Assembly: GCA_008921705.1 (NCBI GenBank)
Contig: VFFE01006714.1
Location: forward strand, 186,033 to 250,032
Direction of reading: 5' to 3'
From: Burhinus oedicnemus
Lineage: Eukaryota; Chordata; Aves; Charadriiformes; Burhinidae
Length of the DNA stretch: 64,000 nucleotides
The notes under the pieces were generated by a model. That model made no database searches. It was not told the origin of the DNA and worked only from the letters and a program-made list of their open reading frames with translations. The translations under genes were made by a program, and so were the position numbers. The stretch's first letter is position 1, and every line of letters begins with the position of its first letter. Positions 55,170-64,000 of the stretch are shown one piece after another.

Positions 55170-58100
55170 ATCCTGGCCAGCCTGATAATATCATGATAAT
55201 GGATTGTCATGTTCTGTGTGAGAAAAGAGAAGAGTGAAAAATTAAATGAAAGAACGTTTTTGTACACTGAAACCAAATGCCCATGCTTGGGACTGAATGC
55301 AAGACAACAGAAATGGTCCTGCTTATGCTCCTGATGAATTTAGCCTCTATCATACTGACAGCTCATTAAAGCGCATCATTTGAAAAGAGCTGCTTGGCCC
55401 AGCCTGCCCTGTCCCCACTACCTGTTTGGCATGGCCACGCAACGACCTGCTGGCTTCAGGGCTGAGCACTCGCAGCTCCCCTCACCATGAACAAGTCTCC
55501 ATGCAGACAAGGCTTACTCACACAGAGCAATCTGCAGGCTCAGAGCCCTATGTAGACAGACAGGTTATATAAAAAAATCCTCTGCGTTTTTAAAGGTGGT
55601 AACCACTTGCTACTGTCACTGCCTTCCAGCCATGACCAGTGCTCTCAGGGAGTCACCCACGTGCTCAGGATCTTTGGTGCTTCTTCCCACTTTGACTCCT
55701 CATAATTTGGAATAAGCTTTTCATCTAAATTTATGCGGCACTTTATTCTAATAATTATACCTGAAGGGCGAAAGGAAGCACAAAATGTATCAGCCTGGAG
55801 GGTAGGAGTGTTTTCCAGGAAGGTGGTAGGTAAGATACGGGCCAACACAAAGTTGGTATGCTGTTGTAATCTTACACTGACTATTTATAGAAGGGACTTG
55901 GAGAGACAAGCATAAAACTCTCTTAATCACATGGGCTGCCAACCCATTTCTGAAAATCTGCTGTCAACTTGATCCCTGCTATGCTAAGGGAGCTTCTTTC
56001 TGAGGATGCTGGGCATGTTTGCTTGCTGTTATCTATGGTAAATCTTATACAGTTGAAGCAGCACTTTGTGAAAACAGCACAGCATTCCAGAAATAGCAAG
56101 TCTATTTTCTACAGCACTCCATTAAAGTCCCCCAGGCCATCACCATTGCATACAGTAGCTTTTGCACAATGAAACAAGTGAAATCTGCTCAGTTTTTCAA
56201 AGACTGTTAATTACTTTCTAAGTATTAAAATGCCTGCTCTTACTTGATAAGTGTACTTTACTGGTTGCAACTTCTTTTTTATGACTAATGTATTTGAAAA
56301 AATCCGAGGCAGTCACCTCTCATACCCCTGCATTTTCCCTCATGGACTGCGCCTTTAGATCTCACAGAAACCACTCTGACCTGGAGCACGCGTCGGCCCC
56401 AGTTCACAGCCTCTAGCACAGTGCTATCCTGACTCTATCCATGCAAGTGGCTGGACCTCAGCAAGCTGTAGCAGAAAACACTGCAACCAAGATAAAGCCG
56501 TGAGTCCCAACAGGGTCCCAGAGCCTTTGGATCCAAATGCACTGCAAGCCTCCCTTCCAGCACAGGCAGCGCAAGCACAAGCCTGGACAATGGAATGAAG
56601 ATGAATATTAACAGAGGTTGGCAGCAAGTTTTGCTCAGATAGATAGATAAATTTATATTTTAGGGCAGAAACCAGGGCTATCTCATATTTAGGAAATCAG
56701 GTACCACTTCTCTGCTTCTAAAACTCAGTATGCACATTTTAATTCAAAATATATTGAGAAAATGTTCCAACTTAAATTATTCTAGGATTCTAAAAGTTGC
56801 TTTGTAAGTATCTGAAGTCATCTTTGCATGATGTCAAAATCTTATTAAAAGTAATAAAAATTATTATGATGAATCAACATGATTTACACTAAATGCTCAA
56901 AGTGTGGAGGCATGTAACTGTATTATTTTTCTGTAGTCTTCCAAAAATCAGTAAAAGATTAAGACTTGCAGTAGAATATCACACAGCAGCAGGGTAAAAT
57001 GCATCATTAAAAAAAATCCTCACACCTTTCGGGATGGAAGCTTGGTGGCTTAACTGAAAACAAGCCGCACTTAAGTAATTTCTACATAGCCAAAAGGACA
57101 ATATTCTCTGCAAAGCAAATATGTACTACAGCGTGGTGGCTGGAGACAGGAAATATGCTTGTGGTTTGGTTTACTTCCAAGGTTTTTTGTTTTATTTTAA
57201 CAAACAGCTGTAAGGTGTTTACTCTGAAAATTTAGCACAAGGGCAAAATTCACTATTGGTATAAATTAGCACCACAGGTTTTGGTCATATTTTGCCCATT
57301 TCCCCCAGAAAATAATTTAGTGCAAGTTATTTAAATCCAATTGAAAAGATCTTGCAGTGTGGGTGTCCTCCAGTCCTGCCATACAGCTCTGCTAGCAATC
57401 AACAAGTCCAAGGGGGTTTGGTCCAAGTTCCCTGAGCAGGGGAGAAGTTTCGGGGAGGACATATTCACATGCAGAAGTCAGTAAAACCTGTTTTGGCCTT
57501 TCGAAGAATCAGTCTTCTGTTCCCCATGGCAGATCCCACTCATTTTTACTGAGTGACATAGCACCACCACCTTGAGTTACTTTCCCATTCCATTTGCACC
57601 AGGGAAATGCCATTCCAGGCATTGTCTACCCAGACAAAGATTTCATTGATCAGATGAAAAAAAGTCAGGAAAAAAGTGATCAGGGGCAGGAGGGGGAGAG
57701 AAGGAAAAAAATAGAACGAACAGAGGGCAAAGAAAAGGCCAGAACTTAACACCCCATCACTGCAGTTCTGCAACATGGTTGTCTGGGCTTTTTGGAGCTT
57801 CTTGTGGCCTACAAGAAGTCTGGAGGCACAGAGGCTTTCTTTGCCACTTCCACCCTGGCTCCTTCCTACCCATTCCAAGGAGCCATAGAGGGGAGCAATC
57901 TGGGATCTCAGTTTCACCCATGTCCCCCTAGAAGGATCCAGTATTATTTTAGTAGTCTGAAGGTTTCTGTCCTACGTTAATTTTTTGAGGACATTTAATC
58001 CCACTTAATCACAACTGGGACATTTAAAAGCCTTGCTCTACTCCATTGATTTTGAGTTACCTCATGGGTGAAACTAACCGTTCCTTCAAAAGGGTGTTTC

Positions 58101-61100
58101 AAGTATCTTCATGCAAACTGTATTACAAGAGTTCAGCACAGGTCATGAAATAGCCAGGAATTCTGGGCAACCAAAAATAGCCAGGACATGCTGCAGATCT
58201 CTGCAGAAACAGGTCATTTGAAGCGAAGGTGCACATGAGAACAGATTGGTGTGGGCATCTTTAGAAATCCCTTCTGGACCACCATGTACGGCTGTCAGTG
58301 AGCCCATGTGTGAGTATCTGCCCACACCATCATCTACAGCTACAAGTTACACAGGCTGTAGATGAGCAAGAACAAGGCGCTTGTGCGACCATGTCCTTTT
58401 AACAAGGAAACACCGCATTTTCTAGGTGACTGCCTAGGTTTATTGCCTGTCAGTCACCTCACAATTATCAGGTAATGCCAGGGGGGTTGCTCGCAGTCTC
58501 TCAAAATCTTATTGCTCAACAGTCATTCCCCTTTAGCCTCTGTTTTTCCCACTCTTCAAGAAGTAATTCAGCTAGGCTCTTCACCCCCCTTGGCTCATGC
58601 CACCTGGGTAGAGCCTGCAGTTAGGCAACAACGAGTTTTTGAGAAAAACAAATGCACTCAAAACAGTGCAAGACTTCAAATATGTGGCCAGGTAAAGCAA
58701 ACCTGGAATCCACCAGCTGCTGTTCCCTGATTGCCCTTTTTCAGGAGAAAATTTGCCGATTGTAAACAAACTAATTACAGACAAAGTGACCTATAAATAG
58801 CTGCAAGTACTGCCTTTAAAAGATAAGCCCCTTCACCACACTTCATCCTCCCGCAAGGTGCAGCTCTCATTGAAGCCGCTGCTGCCCAGTCTTGCCTGTA
58901 TCCCCGCAAGTGTGGGACACTGTGGGCTGAACTCCATCAAGCTCCACTGCAGATGTGAAGGAAGGATCTGCCCAGCCCTCATATTGGCTTAAGTTTTTAA
59001 GGACTGCTTCCCTGTGAGGGACGACCAATATGGGTATTGCGTGGAAGACAGGATTGTCACTTCACTGCACCTGTCCCAGCTGTAACAGGAACAAATCTGG
59101 CTTTGGTTTGCCTCAAGGGCTTTAAATCATATTTTGATACTAGTACTATAGCACAGGAATTATCCTATTACAGTGAAGAGATTACTTGATATGCCTGCCG
59201 CTGCCAGGTATTGCAAGTGTAATGACCCAGATTCCTTCTGCACAGCCAGCAGACAAATTAGTTGCAGCCACATGCACCTGTTTGCTGTCCTATAACTGCC
59301 TACATAGTCAACAAGTTTTTCGCATAGCTACTCCGGCAGGTTAGTCAGAGGTTTCTATTCCACCAGTGCTCTGAGTGGGGAAAAAATCTGCTAGAGGATT
59401 CCCCACATCCCTGCACCTGATGGTAATTACTTTACATAGGGTAGAAGCGGGCATAGGCCAGTTACCTGCAAAGAATGGCAGCCTTGAGAAGGGGGAAACA
59501 CAAGAGCCTTTCCCATGATGACATTTTTCCCCATGTTTATTTGAGCCTTCAAGCCCATTAGCTACCTCCTTGTAGAAATGCTTGTCACACGTGACACACC
59601 ACCCATCAGGAAACCTGTCCTGCTCTTGGTCAGCAAAACTGAGCAGAATGAGTGTGAGGTTGCTTAGTCGGAGGTGCTCAGCAGCCAAAAGTCTTTCCAG
59701 AGGAGCTCTAACGAATGAGATGCCTTGCAAAACGTTGGATAGAGTTTTACTACCAGAACAAAATGCAGAGGGAAAGAAGGTGGATCAAAACACCTCAGCT
59801 CTGCTTATTCATTCAGGTGAAGGTCTTTACCATTTTTTTCTGCATTTTCTGAATAATGCTGCCATGAAGACCTAGGATGCACCTAGATGTACCGAGATAC
59901 CTACTCCCACTGAATGCAGTGCACAGGCTCCCTATAGTGCACTCGAAGATCCAAACCAGCACACTCAACTCAGTACTTAGAAGCACTTTCAGCTAGGGGA
60001 CAGGACAGGCTGAACATGGATGTGTCAGTGGGTGATACACAAAAATAATCCTGGGAACAGACACAAGCCTTTCCCCTCCTAGGTAAGTGCTTTTACCGTT
60101 CAGCTACAGAGCCAGGCTTGCTCCTGTGAACATAACATTTTTGGTCCCAGGAACATTGCATGTCCTTCTCCATAGTGGCCCACCGTCAACTGTGGGAGGG
60201 AGAAGGAAAGTCTCCACTCACTCCAACTACTCTCTGCTTTAGTAGTTACATCCCTCTTCTGGGAAGCAAAAGATGAATTGCCTAAGGAAGCAAAGAGCTG
60301 AACCTGGGTGATCCATCGGAAGCACACCAAGTTCAAGGCCAGCAGTTTCACAAAGAGCAGTGGTGGTCTGTGGGGACCTGCCTAAGAAGCAGGCTAGAAA
60401 CGCCTAGCATAGCTTACACTGAGCTTGCTAGATGGCACAAACCTTGGCTGCAACACAGACCATGTTCTCTCCCTGCCAAAATACCTGATGAGCCAGACTT
60501 CTTCCCACGACTTCTTCCCACTTTAGCCCTGATAATGCATGCTCCGAAACCACTGCCCTAAACAGTTACTAAAAAACACTCCAGAAAAGTGGACTCGACC
60601 AGAGGTTTAAAAGACAGTGACATTTGCGACTGCTTTTGTGAGGACCTTGCTCTTGCCCAGGCAGGTTAAATAGGGTCTGTGGACTAGTGGATGGAGCTTC
60701 TCAGGAGCATCTCATGAAGCAGTGTTTAATTCTTGGACACAGACCTGTCCAGTACTGCCAACAGTCATGCTGTACTGAGATGCGCAACAGCACAACTCCA
60801 GGTGTTTGGGGAGCTCTTTGGTCAGTAGGAGAGTACCTAAAGAACAGAGGCACTTGGGAGGTCAGGCAGCCACTGAGATGATGTTTTTTAAGTCAGGATT
60901 TTAGATTCAGGTACCTAAATTATTCCCATGTCTTGGCCTGGAGGTTTATTATCCTTTATTGGATCTAGCACCCGGTACTCAAACACTTAAGACATGGACA
61001 CAGAAGAAATCTAAAGACAGACTGTTAGTCCCGTGGTGTGATTAAAAACTCCTCACCAGCAGTTTTGTGCACCATGAGGAAGAAACTGGACCAGGAGAAG

Positions 61101-62869
61101 CGATGCTGTATCAGCCAGGAGAAGAGTTCAATGCATATTTAATGCTGGCCCTTGTCAGAGGTGAGAGCACCAGAGGCTGCCCATCAGCCGGCACATCATT
61201 AGAGGCTTTCTGCTTGTTTATACAAGATAAACAGTCGCAAAGCAGTCTGAGCAAGTCAGTCTGTGATTTCCTCAGGTATGCCGCTGCCCAAACTGCTTGG
61301 CCAGACTGTCACTTGGCAGAGATTTTATTGTCTAAAATCAGGGATACACAATGGCTGGACAACAGCTGCATTCTGCCAGACCTCAAGGCCTAATCCAAAA
61401 AGCCCCCAAAATGGGCCGCAGCCAAAAGCACATGTGGACAGCGAGACATCTGGACAAGCAGAGCCCTGCGCTCATCCCGATGAGCAGTACCCCTCGCTGT
61501 CTTGTCTTAAAACTGTCACAACTCTATCCAAAGGGGAATCAGCTTAAAGCACTAGTGTTAAACTATTAGTCATTTATTGTAAAATTAATCCCTCATTTAA
61601 ACTGCAGTCCCTCCAAAACCCTGTTTCCAAGCCTTCCTTCTTTTTACCTCTAGTCCTTTTCTTTTAATAAAAAAGGCAGCATGTCTCTGAGAGTCGCAGC
61701 CCATTTCGATCTCCAGATGTACAAACATCGCTATAAGCCAGTTTGTATGTCATAAATGAAGAACTGGTGGATTTTATCAAAAACAAACATGCACACATAC
61801 ACACACATGCTCACACACAAAACAAAACAGAAAAAGCACAGCAGGGGGACAGGAATGCCAATCTCTGAGTTAAAAGGCCATTTGAGGCCTCAGAAAGTTC
61901 ACTTTGTTCCTTGTTAACAGTTAATAAAATTTTATCCCCAGCTATTACTATGTAAAAATAACTTTTGCATTCAAGCACATGGTTTAAGGAAACAATACTC
62001 CAGTGTCATAATTAGCTTAAATCAAGCATGAATTAAAAATACTATAAAAGTGACAACTTGTACAATATCATCACAAGTTATTTTAATTATGTGCAATGCC
62101 ATTAAAAATGAAAAACAATTTGATACAAAATAGTGGATTTTTTTAAAAAATATCACTATTTTTCTACAAATTAATGTTTCCTTACCTTACATAGGGAAAC
62201 ATCACATACTGAGGGGAGAAATTTGGAGAAAATTTCTGCCCATTCAGATTAAGCATAAAATGTTTAAAACATCAGAACTTTTTATGAAATGGAAAATCTC
62301 GGAAAAAATCCTGATCAGAAGTGTCGAGGCTAAATTAAATATAAAAATTAAACCCAGAAGCATAGACCTTTTCATTTGTTTTGTTGACTGGGTCTTTAGG
62401 AACAGGGTTTTCCCTCCATCTTGATGACTAGAAACTTGATTTCTAATGAAACTGTGATTTTTATAACCACATGATACCTGGAGCTGGAGCTTTATGGAAA
62501 AAGCTATGAATTATCATAAGTCAAGATAAAATGAGCGCTGCCTGTATTTAATCCCTCACATTGGGAAGCTCTGTTTTGTGGGATTTTGCCCTTTTTCCTC
62601 CTTTCTTTCATAAAATGGCTCTTCTGTATTCTTGAGTGTACTGGAGTCTCTCAGACAAAGATGAGGAGTGGAGGACATAGGGCTGCCCCTGGGGTGCTGA
62701 CACTTTGGTTTTCACCTGGGGGAACCACTCTGACAATAGTGACAGCCCTTGTGCTTCCCAAAAAGCCACGAGCCCTGCGGCTTCAGAAAGACTGCCTTGC
62801 AAGGGCTCCCTTCCACGGCATGCCTCTTCCTAAGGGTGAATGAAAGCGTTTAAGAGCCCTCATCTGTTG
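55170..62869. other. 5' intron or upstream DNA, no exon recognised
   Basis: Mostly AT-rich. A TATA-like motif (CTATAAATAG) near 58790 precedes a GC-richer 200 bp, but no open gene follows. An AC-rich microsatellite is near 61790-61820. No further CR1 copies seen. Confidence 0.55.
61790..61820 (+). repeat. Imperfect CA microsatellite
   Basis: Interrupted CACACATACACACACATGCTCACACAC-like tract followed by AACAAAACA. Confidence 0.8.
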
Positions 62870-63780
62870 TGACCGCACCATTTGGGTGGCCGAGGGCACG
62901 GGGGGGAGGCTTTAGAGATGTTGTTTCAGTTGTGCTCCTGCATGCCTCGTGTTTGCTACCCGGCCCCCCCGCCACCCGAGTCAGCCTCTCACAAGCCACG
63001 GGGTGGCGGGTGAGGGCCACACCAGGGAGCAACCCCACGGTAGGGCCTTGGCTCGCCCAACAGCCACTTCTGCCTCAAACACTGCAAATCTCACAGTGAC
63101 CTTGTTACGCCATTATCCTCTCCCCTCACCTCCCTTTCGCAGCCTTCAAGGGAACCCCCTCCCACCCCAACTGTGATACCTGTATTTGAAATGGAAGGAC
63201 CCTGGGACAGTATCTGGCCATGCTACCTCCCATCCTGGTCTGGAGCCCATCTCTTCCTACACCGACTGCTTCAGAGGCAAAACCTGACACTGATCATACG
63301 TGTAAGGCACACACACACAATATGGCGGCCTTTGTCTCTCGAAGCCCCTCAGGTTTAGCCACGAGGCGTCATCTGTCTCACACCATGCCAGGGCTGTGCC
63401 CTGCAGCGGGGTGGCCCTAGGCCAGGCCCCACGTGCCACCAGCAACGGCACCATTGATCGGCCAGGCTGTGGCGGCCCTGGCCAAGGGTCCCCACTCCTC
63501 TACCTGACAGGTTTTGCTGTGGTGACTGATGGGGACAGGTGCCCTGGTAGTGAGGTGGCCTCAGCTGCATGGGTGCCGTCCCCCCTCCACACTCCGACAA
63601 ATGCTGTCATGGTGCCTGGGGGACACATGACGGCTGAGGGTACAGCGGCTGGTCGGGGCATACCCGCCCATAAAGGCCTCATCCTGTGACAGCCAGTAAA
63701 TAAAATGGCTGTGGAGCACGATGGGGTGGCAGGCACTCCCCCTCGATGCCCCCGTACCGCACCGAAGTGCTGAGCCTCAG
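62870..63780. promoter_or_regulatory. GC- and CpG-enriched stretch, possible upstream regulatory region
   Basis: Clear rise in GC and CpG compared with the rest of the window, for example around 62870-63020 and 63355-63480. Contains an ATATGGCGGCC site (near 63320) that resembles a YY1 core. No first exon with a plausible start and donor for ARHGAP20 was found in it, so it may be a weak CpG island, an alternative promoter or simply GC-rich intron. Composition is seen; function is inferred. Confidence 0.3.
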
Positions 63781-64000
63781 CAACCAAACGCACTTTGCGG
63801 AGATTATTTTCCTAGGTGAAATTATTCGCTACCATGGAAACCAGTGAAGAATGAGCAAAATGATTACAACCGAAATACCTACTTAACAAGTTAGTTACTT
63901 GCAATGAACTTTTATCCCCTTCCTCCCCGCAATCGGATTTGCCTGAAACACCAAATACTCATCTTCTCTGTGAAAAAGAGACAGTTAAGGCCTTCTGGCA

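Noticed and set aside
58789..59095. TATA-like box (CTATAAATAG) followed by a Cys-containing frame, first suspected to be a small secreted peptide gene
   Set aside because: No ATG in the Cys-containing frame, no signal peptide, and the Cys spacing does not fit an avian beta-defensin. A TATA-like string in AT-rich DNA is weak evidence.
1..64000. tRNA, rRNA, CRISPR or microRNA genes
   Set aside because: No tRNA B-box context, no regularly spaced direct repeats of CRISPR type and no convincing long hairpin noticed. A covariance-model scan would be needed to exclude small RNAs fully.

Overview
This is vertebrate nuclear DNA, most likely from a bird. It has long AT-rich introns, short coding exons with canonical GT-AG borders, and several 5'-truncated CR1 LINE copies whose 3' ends carry the (ATTCTATG)-type 8-bp tail typical of avian CR1. 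I saw no operons, phage, CRISPR arrays, insertion sequences or recognisable tRNA genes. Almost every long open reading frame outside the gene described below is a chance ORF or part of a repeat.

The one protein-coding gene I can support is ARHGAP20 (RA- and PH-domain Rho GTPase-activating protein) on the minus strand. I assembled 13 coding exons by eye between 48800 and 17402. Their phases join without a single in-frame stop and give 862 residues plus the stop codon. Domain order is PH (window exons 1-3), RA/ubiquitin-like fold (4-7), a linker (8), RhoGAP (8-12), and a long Ser/Pro-rich tail in one terminal exon (13). The arginine finger and the other catalytic positions are present, so the gene looks functional. 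The N-terminal coding exon(s) and the promoter were not found and probably lie above 64000.

Layout: 1-17401 is the 3' side of the gene. It is non-coding apart from a likely 3' UTR of up to about 1 kb below 17401, with a CR1 tail at 7993-8186, another CR1 at 13236-13420 and simple repeats. 17402-48800 is the ARHGAP20 exon-intron body; its introns hold CR1 copies (28959-29069, 43183-43751), a probable hAT-type MITE (40292-40602) and diffuse ancient-repeat fragments. 48801-64000 is 5' intron or upstream DNA. It carries a large, fairly young CR1 fragment (54304-55169) that keeps much of the 3' end of its ORF2, and a GC/CpG-enriched stretch at about 62870-63780.

Points of most interest: a 42-nt in-frame microexon carrying the PH-domain tryptophan, with a hAT MITE 54 bp downstream of it; an in-frame 162-nt cassette exon carrying the arginine finger; and a C-terminal tail with one copy of a Ser-Glu-Pro motif block that, as I recall it, is present twice in human ARHGAP20, followed by a threefold Pro-rich repeat I do not recognise from mammals. 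I found no convincing novel multi-gene system.
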